DNA of 64,000 bases from CAXBNB01 sp040222275 (GCA_040222275.1 JAVKDJ010000045.1:248001-312000), one strand, 5' to 3'. Positions 16,374-25,909 are shown, counted from the first letter of the stretch. A program made the numbers and translations. Notes: generated by a model from the letters alone, not told the origin.

Positions 16374-18818
16374 CTATTCAGTTCTTAATGCTTTCACAGG
16401 ATTGGCCAGGGCAGTTCGGATGGCCTGAAAACTAATAGTGACAAGTACCACCAGCAAAGTGAACAATCCGGAATACACAAAATTTAATGGTGAGATGCCC
16501 ACCCTATAAGAAAACTCTTCAAGCCAGCGGTTGGCAGCCCACAAGGTAATAGGTATGGAAAGCGCCATGGCTACTACACCCAAAACAACAAACCTGGAAG
16601 AAAGCAACAAAACTATACTGCTGACCGATGCACCTAAAACCTTTCTGATGCCCACTTCCTTCATTTTTTGAGCGGCTACAAACATGATGAGGCCGTAGGA
16701 ACCAAGGCATGAGATAAAAATGGCCAACATAGCAAAATAGCCCACAATGGTGCCCAGCTGCTGTTGCGCTTCGTAACTGCGCCCCAACTCCTCATCCAAA
16801 AAAGTATGGGTAAAGGATTCATTGGGAAAAAACTCGTTGTAGGTATCTTCTATTTCCGACAGGGTCCGGGGCAGGTTTTGGTTGTGTATCCTGATAGAGA
16901 ATACGTTGAGCTGGGATGCATTTATTTCCATCACCAAAGGCCCTATTGGTTCGGTCAATTGCAGAAAATGAAAGTCCTCCACCACCCCGACTACCTTACC
17001 TTTTTTACCTTCAATATTGATTTCCCTTCCAAGGGCTTCAGCAAGCGTACCAAAATTGTACTCTTTCACCGCGTACTCATTGATCAAAAAGGCACTTTCT
17101 TGATCCGTCCCAAATTCTTGCGAAAAATCCCTGCCTTCTTTCAGTTTTATCCCATAGGTATCCACAAAATCATAATCCACAGCATAGACAGGCGCCAGCA
17201 TGTTGTCCTTTGCGGTAAACCCCTCTGGTATGATATTTCTATTGACCACTCCAAAGCCTGGGGCATTGGCAGATGCCGTGCTGGACACCACCCCAGGGAT
17301 ATTGAGCAGGGCATCTTCGAAAGCGTTGATGTCCTGCCGCTTTTGCTCATCTATCCCTCCAAACACATTGTTGAAATTGCTACTTTGGATCGGTACATTG
17401 ATGAGGAATTCTTTTTGGAAACCGAGTGGTTTGTTTTTCAACAAATCCAACTGGTCGAATACTATAAACGTACTGGAGATCAGCAGCATTGAAATGCAAA
17501 ACTGTACAACAATGAGCCCTTTTCTAAAAGATAAGCCACTACCACGATTGGAGTTGAGCCCCTTTAGGGAATAAGCTGGCGATATTCTGGTCACAAAAAA
17601 CGCAGGGTACAACCCGGCCATAAAACCGGTAACCAGAAACAACAAAATAAAGCCAGCAACCAATGCAGGCTGCAACAGCATATCTACTTCCAGGGCCTTA
17701 TTGGTAAGTTGGTTGAGTACAGGCAGCAGCAATACGGTAATCACAACAGCCAGAACGGAGGCCAAAAACACCATCACAAAAGACTCACCTAAAAACTGTA
17801 CCATGATGTTGGATTTCCATGCGCCGAGTACTTTGCGCATTCCTATTTCTTTGGTCCTTTGTAATGACCTGGCTGTAGAAAGGTTGATAAAATTGATACA
17901 GGCTATGAGCAGGGTCAATGCACCCACTACAATAAATATATTGATGAATGTCCGGCTTCCCGGAGGCTCTGCCTGCGCCTGTATTTCCTCATTGAGGTGA
18001 ATATCCTCCAATGGCTGCAATTTGAAACTTTGCTCCTTCTGCATGCTTTCTGGTATTTTTTCGCCTACAAATTCAGGAAATTTGTCATTCACAGCTAAGT
18101 GGCTACTGCCAGGTTTCAGCAATACATAGGTGATAGAATGCGAGACCATCCAGTTCAATTTAAAGTTTTGCCGGACATTATCCTGAAGACCTACGGGTTC
18201 TATATCGTACATATTGTCGTATGGCACAAGCATATCGAAATGTATATGGGAATTGGGTGGAAAATCTTTCACTGTGGCAATTACCTGAAAAGAATGGTTG
18301 CCTTCCATGACTATCTGCTTACCAATTGGGTTTTCGTCCCCAAAGTATTTCCTGGCTATCTCTTCATTCAGGATCACTGTAAAAGGCTTTTGCAGGCCAT
18401 TGTTTATCGAACCTTTCAAAGGCTCAAAAGTAAAAATGTCGAGAAGGGTAGAATCGGCGAAGTACACGTCAGGTTCTTCAAATCGTTGGGGGGCATTGCC
18501 GGCCGGGTCAGGCACCTGTATGCTCACACTACGGCTAAACATGCGCGCGGTTTTCTCCACTTCGGGAAAGTAAGTCGCTATGTGTTCTCCCATGACGGGG
18601 GGAATCCGTCCAATATTGAAATTGCCGATCATGTAATGGACCCTGTAAATGCGATCCTTTTTCTGATGAAACTTATCGTAGCTGTATTCATCGGATATAT
18701 ACACAAACATGAGCAGGCAGCAAGCCAGCCCGCCACTGAGGCCGAAGATGTTGATTAGACTAAAGGCCTTGTGCCTTATCAGGTTTCGGAGTGCTGTTTT
18801 TAGGTAATTTTTTATCAT
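16374..18818 (-). CDS. ABC transporter permease, FtsX/MacB type
   Basis: An 814-residue inner-membrane protein with two MacB_PCD-FtsX units. An N-terminal membrane helix (about 20-42) is followed by a large periplasmic domain (45-275) and three helices (about 285-400, beginning IFIVVGALTLLIACINFINL). A second periplasmic domain and three final helices follow (about 685-800). The motif RTKEIGMRKVLGAWKSNIMV and its C-terminal echo MKEVGIRKVLGASVSSIVLL are diagnostic for this Bacteroidota family. No ATP-binding subunit is encoded nearby. Members often act in lipoprotein or antimicrobial-peptide export, but the substrate is unknown. Single-gene unit. Confidence 0.9.
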   Translation of the reverse strand: MIKNYLKTALRNLIRHKAFSLINIFGLSGGLACCLLMFVYISDEYSYDKFHQKKDRIYRVHYMIGNFNIGRIPPVMGEHIATYFPEVEKTARMFSRSVSIQVPDPAGNAPQRFEEPDVYFADSTLLDIFTFEPLKGSINNGLQKPFTVILNEEIARKYFGDENPIGKQIVMEGNHSFQVIATVKDFPPNSHIHFDMLVPYDNMYDIEPVGLQDNVRQNFKLNWMVSHSITYVLLKPGSSHLAVNDKFPEFVGEKIPESMQKEQSFKLQPLEDIHLNEEIQAQAEPPGSRTFINIFIVVGALTLLIACINFINLSTARSLQRTKEIGMRKVLGAWKSNIMVQFLGESFVMVFLASVLAVVITVLLLPVLNQLTNKALEVDMLLQPALVAGFILLFLVTGFMAGLYPAFFVTRISPAYSLKGLNSNRGSGLSFRKGLIVVQFCISMLLISSTFIVFDQLDLLKNKPLGFQKEFLINVPIQSSNFNNVFGGIDEQKRQDINAFEDALLNIPGVVSSTASANAPGFGVVNRNIIPEGFTAKDNMLAPVYAVDYDFVDTYGIKLKEGRDFSQEFGTDQESAFLINEYAVKEYNFGTLAEALGREINIEGKKGKVVGVVEDFHFLQLTEPIGPLVMEINASQLNVFSIRIHNQNLPRTLSEIEDTYNEFFPNESFTHTFLDEELGRSYEAQQQLGTIVGYFAMLAIFISCLGSYGLIMFVAAQKMKEVGIRKVLGASVSSIVLLLSSRFVVLGVVAMALSIPITLWAANRWLEEFSYRVGISPLNFVYSGLFTLLVVLVTISFQAIRTALANPVKALRTE

Positions 18819-19133
18819 GAGGAAAGCTTTAAATGTCTATTCTGATTTCAATGATATTCCCTTTCAATCTGTCCCCTTCTTCAAACAGCCACCAGGTATC
18901 TTTATTTCTTGGTCCTTAGCATCGTGGGTTTTACCCGGTTGAAGTTTCAAAGTATGTCCGCCCATACTATTATCCATTTAACTGTGAATCCGCGATTTGG
19001 ATTTTAGATTTTTGTAAATGGGTAAAATCTGTGATTTGTGGTCGCCTGGATCGATAATCTACCGGGTTCAAAAAAAAATCTGCACTAATACGGCCCTCTT
19101 TGAAACCTTTTTTAAAAAAAAATAGTAATTTGT

Positions 19134-19145
19134 TATGCACGCATA
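19134..19145. promoter_or_regulatory. Palindromic operator-like site A
   Basis: TATGC-AC-GCATA, perfect 5-bp arms. Its centre is 39 bp from the matching site B. It lies just upstream of the putative -7 element of the acyl-CoA dehydrogenase gene, a place suited to repressor binding. Confidence 0.55.
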
Positions 19146-19157
19146 CTAAATTTTATA

Positions 19158-19165
19158 TACCTTTG
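19158..19165 (+). promoter_or_regulatory. Putative -7 element of the acyl-CoA dehydrogenase gene
   Basis: TACCTTTG fits TAnnTTTG and sits between palindromes A and B. No -33 TTG at 17-23 bp was seen. The implied leader is about 55 nt. Confidence 0.5.
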
Positions 19166-19171
19166 ATTTTA

Positions 19172-19185
19172 TTATGCAAGCATAA
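19172..19185. promoter_or_regulatory. Palindromic operator-like site B
   Basis: TTATGC-AA-GCATAA, perfect 6-bp arms. It starts 6 nt after the -7 element, so a bound protein would cover the start site. It shares the TATGC/GCATA core with site A. Confidence 0.6.
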
Positions 19186-19227
19186 CAACATTGACTCATT
19201 CATAAACATCAATTTTATTAGTTCATA

Positions 19228-21024
19228 ATGGAAGCAGTACAGGGAAAATATTCGATTAAAGGCGGTGAATTTCTAATTAGGGAAACTGATTGTCAGGAAA
19301 TATTCATTCCCGAAGATTTCACTGAGGAGCAAAAAATGATGGCAGAAGCCACTAATGATTTTATCAAGAAGGAGATCAACCCGAATATTGAAAAAATCGA
19401 GAAGCAGGAAGACGGCATCATGCCCCAGCTGATGGGGAAAGCAGGTGAACTTGGGTTGCTGGGCATTTCCGTACCAGAAGAATACGGCGGTATGGGAATG
19501 GACTTCAACACGTCCATGCTGATAGCTGACAAGATTGGTGCCACAGGGTCGTTTTCAACAGCGTATGGGGCCCATACAGGTATAGGAACCCTTCCTATCC
19601 TGTATTATGGGTCTGAAGAACAGAAGAAAAAGTACCTGCCCCTAATCGCTACAGGCGAGTGGAAATCCTGCTACTGTCTTACAGAGCCGGATTCCGGGTC
19701 AGATGCCAATGCAGGAAAAACGAAAGCGGTTTTGACCGATGACGGAAAACACTACCTCATCACAGGACAAAAAATGTGGATTTCCAATGGAGGTTTTGCG
19801 GATATGTTTATCGTATTTGCCAAGATCGATGACGACAAGAAATTAACGGCTTTCCTGGTAGAAAAATCTTTTGGTGGTATCACCATGAATGATGAAGAAG
19901 TGAAGTTGGGGATCAAAGGATCATCTACAAGGCAAATCTTTTTCAACGACACCAAAGTACCTGTGGAAAACATGCTTTCCGACAGGGAAAATGGTTTTAA
20001 AATAGCAGTAAACATACTTAATATAGGAAGGATTAAGTTAGGTGCAGGCGTGATAGGCGGATGTGTGGAGGTGACTAATCAAGCAGTAAACTATGCTAAT
20101 GAGAGGAAGCAGTTTGGTGTATCTATTTCAAGTTTTGGTGCCATCAAGCACAAAATTGCCGAAATGGCCATCAAAACTTTTGTCACCGAATCCGCCGCTT
20201 ATCGTGCTGGGCAAAACATTGACGACAAAATCCAGGACCTGATCGCCAAAGGCACGCCCGATGGAGAGGCCAAGCTGAAAAGTTTTGAACAATTTTCAAT
20301 CGAATGCGCCATCATCAAAATCCATGGTTCTGAAGTATTGGACTATATAGTAGATGAAGGTGTGCAGATATATGGTGGCATGGGATTTTCGGAAGAAGCA
20401 CCAATGGCCAGGGCTTACAGGGATGCACGGATCACCAGAATATACGAAGGCACCAACGAAATCAACCGCATGCTCCTGGTAGGAATGATCCTAAAAAGGG
20501 CCCTTAAAGGCGAACTGAACATAATGGAACCAGCCATGGCTGTAGCCAAAGAGCTCACTTCCGTTCCCTCATTCGAATCTGTGGATTTGTCACAGACTTT
20601 TGCCGAGGAAAAAGAGGTGCTTAAAAAATTGAAAAAGTCGGTGCTCATGGTGGCTGGAAAGGCTGCACAAACTTTCGGGCCAAAACTCGATGAAGAGCAG
20701 GAAATACTGATGAATATAGCCGACATGCTTATCGAAATCTATGCCAGTGAATCTGCCCTTCTAAGGGTAGAAAAGCTCATCTCAACAAGAGGAGAAGAGG
20801 CTTGCAAGCTTCAACTGAATGCCGCCAGGCTTTATTTGCACGATGCAGTGGACAAAATAAACAAGGCCGGAAAAGAAGCCATCAATTCTTTTACGACAGG
20901 AGATGAACAAAAAGTAATGCTCATGGGCATGAAACGATATATGAAGATTAACCCCATTAACCCAAAACAACTCCGGAGGGAAATTGCTGATGCAATCATC
21001 TCCAACAATCAATATGTGTTTTAA
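19228..21024 (+). CDS. Acyl-CoA dehydrogenase with C-terminal extension
   Basis: A 598-residue FAD enzyme of fatty-acid beta-oxidation. The dehydrogenase core (about 30-430) shows CYCLTEPDSGSDA (FAD/substrate motif 1), GQKMWISNGGFADMF, and YGGMGFSEEAPMARAYRDAR with the following TRIYEGTNEINRM (signature 2). The Glu in YEGTNEI is at the catalytic-base position of the short/medium-chain class. The extra C-terminal helical region (about 440-598) is like the VLCAD/ACAD9-type extension, suggesting long-chain acyl-CoA use. The gene is alone, and two palindromes flank its promoter, so regulation by a fatty-acid-responsive TetR-type repressor is plausible (inference). A terminator follows. Confidence 0.93.
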   Translation: MEAVQGKYSIKGGEFLIRETDCQEIFIPEDFTEEQKMMAEATNDFIKKEINPNIEKIEKQEDGIMPQLMGKAGELGLLGISVPEEYGGMGMDFNTSMLIADKIGATGSFSTAYGAHTGIGTLPILYYGSEEQKKKYLPLIATGEWKSCYCLTEPDSGSDANAGKTKAVLTDDGKHYLITGQKMWISNGGFADMFIVFAKIDDDKKLTAFLVEKSFGGITMNDEEVKLGIKGSSTRQIFFNDTKVPVENMLSDRENGFKIAVNILNIGRIKLGAGVIGGCVEVTNQAVNYANERKQFGVSISSFGAIKHKIAEMAIKTFVTESAAYRAGQNIDDKIQDLIAKGTPDGEAKLKSFEQFSIECAIIKIHGSEVLDYIVDEGVQIYGGMGFSEEAPMARAYRDARITRIYEGTNEINRMLLVGMILKRALKGELNIMEPAMAVAKELTSVPSFESVDLSQTFAEEKEVLKKLKKSVLMVAGKAAQTFGPKLDEEQEILMNIADMLIEIYASESALLRVEKLISTRGEEACKLQLNAARLYLHDAVDKINKAGKEAINSFTTGDEQKVMLMGMKRYMKINPINPKQLRREIADAIISNNQYVF

Positions 21025-21051
21025 GTAATATTTATTGAGATTCTACTTTTT

Positions 21052-21084
21052 AAAGCCACCTGTGGGGATCAGGTGGCTTTTTTT
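21052..21084. terminator. Bidirectional intrinsic terminator
   Basis: AAAGCCACCTG (21052-21062), 7-nt loop, CAGGTGGCTTT (21070-21080), then T4. It has the stem and U tract for the acyl-CoA dehydrogenase, and an A-rich left flank that also serves the convergent BtuF-like gene, whose stop overlaps its right edge. Confidence 0.85.
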
Positions 21085-22228
21085 ATTCCAGCTGTTTATA
21101 ATAATACAGTTCATACCCTGGCATTAATTCCGGGTGTAGCATTTTTATATGGTCAGCCAAAATCAAATCTGGTCTGATGATACCAGATTCGAAATAATCA
21201 TTGGCACCCAAATCATTTACCCTGTTGACATAGGAATAAACCCTTTTGTCCCTGAAAGCCTTGAACTCTGCATACCTGGAATCCGCATCCCTTAGTGCAT
21301 CCAGGCTTTCAAAGCTACCTACCCCAATCCAAATGTCAGCCGATCTGGCCTTTTCATACACAACTTCAAAAGCTACATTCAACCAACCCGTGTTGTCATT
21401 GTCGCTCCACAAATAATGCCCTCCAGCACTGGATAGTATCAAAGCCCCGTAATTTCGCCCGCCGGGCATGTACCACGAACCACCATACAACGACCCGCTA
21501 AAAACATCGACTTTATCTATGCCGGAGACCAGATTGACCAAAGAATCATAATGCGCCTCCACTTGCTCAAAATAGGCAGTGGCCTCTTCTTCTTTGTCCA
21601 GAAAAACACTCATAAACTTCAACCACTCTGCGCGACCCAGCATGGATTTTTCCATATAGTCTGCATTTATCACAACAGGAACCCCCAACTCTTTTAGTTT
21701 GTTGATCTGTCTGTCTTCCCTTCCGGTATTAAAAGCCATCACCATGTCAGGGTCAATTTCCAATATACTTTCGATGTTCATTTTGGCCTCCACTCCTACT
21801 TCCTTGATGTGCCCGCCTTTCACTCTATTGACTATGTCCGGAGAGTAAATGTATTGGGTCTGTGGAAAGCCCTTGAGTTTATCAATGGCCCCCAGGGCTT
21901 CCAACAACACTATCTGGGAGGTTGAATTGCACACAATTTTGTCAACTGGGATGATGATCTCCTGCCCCATCGCTGCAATCTCCTCATTCCTAGGCGTTTG
22001 CTGATGACGGAGCACATACCTGATGGAATCGTTGCTGCCCTGCCAGGGTGTGCCTACTGTCACTATCTTATAGCCCTCCCTATAGTCAATGGAGAAGGCA
22101 CTGGCATAGTCTATAGAGATGGTTTTATCCCCCCTTGCCCCTTCAATTGCTTCCCTTTGCAGTTTTTCATTCTTGTTCACACTCGCGCATCCTATGGCAA
22201 AGAGGCATATCAACATGGTCTTTTTCAA
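21083..22228 (-). CDS. BtuF-like periplasmic binding lipoprotein
   Basis: A 381-residue ABC-type substrate-binding protein of the helical-backbone (BtuF/FhuD/FepB) class. The N-terminus MKKTMLICLFAIGC has a lipobox (Cys14) for outer- or inner-membrane anchoring. The two lobes cover about 70-200 (ETEYIY-type strand SILEIDPDMVMAFNTG) and 215-375. The longest frame starts with TTG at 22228; an ATG exists at 22216, but only the TTG start keeps the two lysines of a signal peptide. The neighbouring riboswitch-controlled BtuB locus suggests a cobamide ligand. Iron-siderophore binding is the main alternative. No permease or ATPase is present in the window. Confidence 0.82.
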   Translation of the reverse strand: MKKTMLICLFAIGCASVNKNEKLQREAIEGARGDKTISIDYASAFSIDYREGYKIVTVGTPWQGSNDSIRYVLRHQQTPRNEEIAAMGQEIIIPVDKIVCNSTSQIVLLEALGAIDKLKGFPQTQYIYSPDIVNRVKGGHIKEVGVEAKMNIESILEIDPDMVMAFNTGREDRQINKLKELGVPVVINADYMEKSMLGRAEWLKFMSVFLDKEEEATAYFEQVEAHYDSLVNLVSGIDKVDVFSGSLYGGSWYMPGGRNYGALILSSAGGHYLWSDNDNTGWLNVAFEVVYEKARSADIWIGVGSFESLDALRDADSRYAEFKAFRDKRVYSYVNRVNDLGANDYFESGIIRPDLILADHIKMLHPELMPGYELYYYKQLE

Positions 22229-22280
22229 TCGTTCTGATTTTTATTCGAAAAAGTAAAGATGTCGAGAAAAGTGGGAGCAT

Positions 22281-22312
22281 AAAAAAAGGCACCTATAAAT
22301 TTTATAAGTGCC
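22281..22312 (-). terminator. Intrinsic terminator of the CxxC protein gene
   Basis: Near-perfect 12-bp stem: GGCACCTATAAA (22288-22299) against TTTATAAGTGCC (22301-22312). On the minus strand it is followed by a T7 run (A7 at 22281-22287 on the plus strand). It separates this gene from the BtuF-like gene downstream. Confidence 0.8.
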
Positions 22313-22401
22313 CCAACCTTTATTTATGATTAGACTATCCGTTAGGATCTTAATTTGTATCCCGAGTATTGGCCGGAATAGGTTCGCTGGTCTAATTTGT
22401 A

Positions 22402-22866
22402 TTACATTCTCAACAATTTTTGTCCTGCCATCATGGTGGCATATTCCTTTATCGAATCATATTCCATTTTTTCCAACTTCTCTTCGGCACTTCCGGCACC
22501 TGGCAGTTTAAAACCATTTTCAGACACCCACCATTGATTGGCCAATTCCTTTGTTTTGTGCTGATCCACAGAAAAATGTTTGATACAGGTTTCGCAAGTT
22601 ATCCATGTATGGTCTTTTTCCGCTGTTTTCTCAAAAATAATTTTCCTCATGTTCGTGGCATTTTGATCTTTATTTTTGAAATGCGCGGTGGTATAAGACA
22701 TTGTTTCCGGTTCCACCATTTTATGGTCCCAGTAGTTTTTGGATACTATCACCTGGGCAGTAGTGAGGGCAAAACCCTCCTCATATTCTAATCTGGATTT
22801 ACAAATACTACATAGAGTGGCTTTTTTTCTGGGCTTCTTTTTGAAGATATTAGTTAGGAATGCCAT
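22402..22866 (-). CDS. Hypothetical protein with two CxxC pairs
   Basis: A 154-residue cytoplasmic protein that I cannot assign to a family. After a basic start (FKKKPRKK), a CSIC pair near residue 20 and a CETC pair about 85 residues later could bind one zinc ion. The C-terminal part is helical and charged. The frame extends upstream to 22962, but that part reads through AT-rich leader sequence; ATG 22866 is preferred. It diverges from the cobalamin riboswitch and has its own terminator, so it is probably not part of the B12 locus. Confidence 0.65.
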   Translation of the reverse strand: MAFLTNIFKKKPRKKATLCSICKSRLEYEEGFALTTAQVIVSKNYWDHKMVEPETMSYTTAHFKNKDQNATNMRKIIFEKTAEKDHTWITCETCIKHFSVDQHKTKELANQWWVSENGFKLPGAGSAEEKLEKMEYDSIKEYATMMAGQKLLRM

Positions 22867-23021
22867 AATGATTAATTTTTGCTCTTTTCCAGACAAGTCC
22901 CCTTTAGGACGCAGAATAGAAAAAATAGTTACACATGTATATAAGATTCTATAAGTAGGCAAAAAGTTGCACAGGTTGTGAAAAATATTTTAAAAAATGC
23001 ACTAACCTTGCGGCGACTATT

Positions 23022-23196
23022 GGTTCCCGTACATGCTCAGGTGTGTCGGGATTAAAAGGGAATCCGGTGCTCATTCTGAAAATCCGGAGCTGTCCCCGCA
23101 ACTGTAATTCCATCGAGGGTTTCTGATATCACTAGCCACTGCCCCTACAAAGGGTGGGAAGGCATCAGAAACCGGAGAAGCCAGGAGACCTGCCAA
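23022..23196 (+). promoter_or_regulatory. Cobalamin (AdoCbl-type) riboswitch
   Basis: The conserved class features occur in order: GGGAATCCGGTG (about 23058), GAATC-like CCGGAGCTGTCCCCGCAACTG (23085-23105, the L5 core), and the B12 box AGCCAGGAGACCTGCC (23179-23194). It precedes a BtuB-like receptor gene by about 125 nt. In that leader AGCTGC (23241-23246) can pair with GCAGCT (23262-23267), a possible expression-platform hairpin. Cobamide binding would lower expression of the receptor and the salvage genes behind it. A weak -7-like TAACCTTG lies at 23003-23010. Confidence 0.95.
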
Positions 23197-23319
23197 AAAG
23201 TCGATGATCTGAGCTTTCGGGAGAAAAGTGATGAATACTCAGCTGCCAATCCATGGTACGTGCAGCTCTATATTCTCTTTCAACCTTAGCTCATAGTTGT
23301 TTAATTATTTTAAAATACT

Positions 23320-25218
23320 ATGAGAAATTTAAAAACAATCCAAACCAAATTAGTGGCGGCAGCTGGCGCTACATTATTGAGTTTTCAGCTCGCGTCCGGT
23401 CAAGACCAGGCATCTGAAACCAAAGAATTACCGATAGACAAGGTAGTCGTAACGGGTACCAAATTCGATTTGCCTATTGAGCAGTCAGGAAAATCGATAT
23501 TTAAACTGACCCGTGAAGATATTGAAAAAAAGCCCGGCCAGTCACTGGCAGACTTGCTCAATGAAGTTCCTGGCATTCAGGTAGATGGTAGTTTTGGAAA
23601 TCCTGGCACCAACCTCAGTTATTACCTGAGAGGCGGAAGGAGCAAAAACACGTTGATCCTGATAGATGGCGTGCCCCTAAACGACCCCTCGGAAGTAAGC
23701 GCTTCTTATGACCTGAGGTTTTTGCCATTGAACCAAATAGAATCCATAGAAATCCTGAAGGGTGGTTTGAGTACATTGTATGGCACGGGTGCTTCTGCCG
23801 GGGTGATCAATATCAAACTTAAGGAAGCCACATCAGAACCATTAAAAACCGAAATAGGTGTGTCCGCCGGATCGTATAATACCTATGGCGTCAATGGAAA
23901 TGTGCGCGGAACTGCCAATAAACTGTCTTATTTCGTGTCGGGCAATTACCTTTCTTCTAATGGGCTTTCTGCTGCGTCTGACGAAAATTCATCTTCAAAA
24001 TTTGAGAATGACAAATACGTGCAGAAAAATGGGTTGTTGAAGCTCGGCTATCAATTTACGGACAAGTTCAAAGTAGATTTTACAGCCGGACATGACAAAA
24101 TAGCCGCAGAGTATGACAACAGCGCTTTTACTGACGGAAACAACGAGCAACTGCACCATCAAACCAGGTTGGGCATCACTCCGGCGTACTCCTATGGAAA
24201 GGGCAAAGTAATGGCCAAAACGGTGATCAACCTGAATGACAAGGAATTCGTAAGTGACTACCCAAGCCATAACAAAGGAAAAAACATCCAGACCGACCTG
24301 GTACATGAGCATCAGATCAACGACTATGTCAAAGGGCTTTGGGGTGTAAATGTGCAGGACCTGTCGTACAAAGCAGAGGGTGCTGGGGAATTTAGTGACA
24401 ACCACTTTACCATTATAGATCCTTACGTTTCATTGTTTTTTGAAAACAACAAGGGATTCAACATACATGCCGGAGCAAGGTTGAATTCCCATAGCATTTA
24501 CGACAGCAAGTTTATTTATAACATAAACCCCTCCTACCTGATCGGTTTATCATCAACACTTCAGCTCAAGGTTTTGGGTTCTGTTTCCACATCATACATT
24601 ACCCCTTCCTTATATCAGCTTTATTCCATATATGGCAACCAGGAATTAACGCCCGAAGAATCGCTAAATTACGAGGGGGGCATATCGCTGTATGCCGGTG
24701 ACAACTTCGAAATAAACGCGGTTTACTTCAAAAGGGAAGAGACCAACCCAATTGGGTTTGACTTCACCAGAGGTGATTTTGGTGTATATTCGAACACTAC
24801 CGACAGCCGTATTGTGGATGGCTTTGAGTTCGATGCAAAATGGATCATCTCTGACCAGTGGAGTGTAGCGGCCAATTACACCCATGCTGAGTCCGATCAG
24901 GAAGACACTTTCTACCGAATACCGAAGGACAAATACGGGGTGAATATTGGCTTCAATGCCACTGATTTTACCCATATATTAGCTAAATACAACTACACGA
25001 GTACGAGGATGGTTCAGGATTTCAGCACCTGGCCGGCTACTGTTGTAGAACTTGATGCCTATTCATTGCTCGACTTGTCCATCCAACAGCAATTGATGGA
25101 TGGTCATTTGAAAGTTTTCGGTGCGGTCAATAATATCCTGGACAATGATTTTATTGGAGTACTTGGATTTACCACCAGGGGTAGAAACTTCAATGTGGGT
25201 CTCAACTACAGCTTCTAA
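23320..25218 (+). CDS. btuB: BtuB-like TonB-dependent cobamide receptor
   Basis: A 632-residue outer-membrane receptor. The signal peptide ends near SFQLASGQ (residue 28). A TonB-box-like stretch (IDKVVVTGTKFD, about 39-50) is followed by the plug domain (60-170, IEILKGGLSTLYGTGASAGV) and a 22-strand-type barrel ending in the aromatic residue NYSF. Length matches BtuB-class receptors rather than SusC. Control by a cobalamin riboswitch and co-transcription with cobU/T/S make cobamide or cobinamide the likely ligand. Energy comes from a TonB system not in this window. Confidence 0.92.
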   Translation: MRNLKTIQTKLVAAAGATLLSFQLASGQDQASETKELPIDKVVVTGTKFDLPIEQSGKSIFKLTREDIEKKPGQSLADLLNEVPGIQVDGSFGNPGTNLSYYLRGGRSKNTLILIDGVPLNDPSEVSASYDLRFLPLNQIESIEILKGGLSTLYGTGASAGVINIKLKEATSEPLKTEIGVSAGSYNTYGVNGNVRGTANKLSYFVSGNYLSSNGLSAASDENSSSKFENDKYVQKNGLLKLGYQFTDKFKVDFTAGHDKIAAEYDNSAFTDGNNEQLHHQTRLGITPAYSYGKGKVMAKTVINLNDKEFVSDYPSHNKGKNIQTDLVHEHQINDYVKGLWGVNVQDLSYKAEGAGEFSDNHFTIIDPYVSLFFENNKGFNIHAGARLNSHSIYDSKFIYNINPSYLIGLSSTLQLKVLGSVSTSYITPSLYQLYSIYGNQELTPEESLNYEGGISLYAGDNFEINAVYFKREETNPIGFDFTRGDFGVYSNTTDSRIVDGFEFDAKWIISDQWSVAANYTHAESDQEDTFYRIPKDKYGVNIGFNATDFTHILAKYNYTSTRMVQDFSTWPATVVELDAYSLLDLSIQQQLMDGHLKVFGAVNNILDNDFIGVLGFTTRGRNFNVGLNYSF

Positions 25219-25228
25219 AAACTAACAA

Positions 25229-25909
25229 ATGTCTTTGCCACTGCCTCATACGGACGAAAAAATGGCACTCTGCTCCTGGAGCGGTGGCAAAGACAGTTGT
25301 TTTGCCCTTATGCTGGCCATTGAAAATGGCCTTTCTCTTTCCTGTTTACTGAATGTTACCAACGAATTTGGTGATCGATCGCGCTCTCATGGGCTTAAGC
25401 CCGAACTACTGACTGCCCAGGCAAAGATGCTAGGGGTTCCCATCTCTTTTATTTCCTCAAGCTGGGCTGATTATGAGTCCAATTTCATTCAGTCATTGAC
25501 AAAGCTGAAGTCTGAAAAAAATATCACGGAAGCTATTTATGGCGATATTGATATAGAAAGCCATCGGGTATGGGAGAAGAAAGTATCCGCTGCGGCAGGG
25601 CTCCAGGCACATCTGCCACTCTGGCAACAGGACAGGAAAGAACTCGTTGTACAAATGGTGGATTCGGGCATCAATGCTATGATCGTTTCGTGCAACGACA
25701 CCTTGGGGTATCCATATCTCGGAAGGATGATTGACAAGGATATTATCAATGAGTTTGAAGCCAAAGGTGTAGATCCGTGTGGGGAAAATGGAGAATACCA
25801 CACGGTCGTGTTGGACTGCCCGTTGTTCACACATCAGATAGATGTCCAAATTGGGGACAAGCAAAATGTAAATGGTTATAATTTTTTAGAATTGAACCTG
25901 AAACTATGA
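25229..25909 (+). CDS. Dph6-like ATP pyrophosphatase, copy 1
   Basis: A 226-residue protein of the adenine-nucleotide alpha-hydrolase (PP-loop) superfamily, diphthine-ammonia-ligase-like branch. The PP-loop is SWSGGKDSCFAL (about 14-25). Family motifs follow: YGDIDIESHRVW, HLPLW and DPCGENGEYHTVVLDCP. Enzymes of this family adenylate a carboxylate and replace AMP with an amine; the eukaryotic/archaeal member completes diphthamide, which bacteria lack. It starts 10 nt after btuB, and its stop overlaps cobU (ATGA), so it belongs to the riboswitch operon. A cobamide-related amidation is inference. A paralogue lies at 28960-29667. Confidence 0.82.
   Translation: MSLPLPHTDEKMALCSWSGGKDSCFALMLAIENGLSLSCLLNVTNEFGDRSRSHGLKPELLTAQAKMLGVPISFISSSWADYESNFIQSLTKLKSEKNITEAIYGDIDIESHRVWEKKVSAAAGLQAHLPLWQQDRKELVVQMVDSGINAMIVSCNDTLGYPYLGRMIDKDIINEFEAKGVDPCGENGEYHTVVLDCPLFTHQIDVQIGDKQNVNGYNFLELNLKL

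Larger units (their letters stand above)
18819..19227. other. Spacer containing the acyl-CoA dehydrogenase promoter region
   Basis: 409 bp between divergent genes. The right third holds a putative -7 element flanked by two palindromes (separate entries). Nothing was recognised in 18819-19130; no promoter for the permease could be assigned. Confidence 0.5.

Noticed and set aside
18099..18758. 219-codon open frame on the plus strand opposite the FtsX-type permease
   Set aside because: It is the shadow of a clear 814-residue gene and its translation has no domain motifs.
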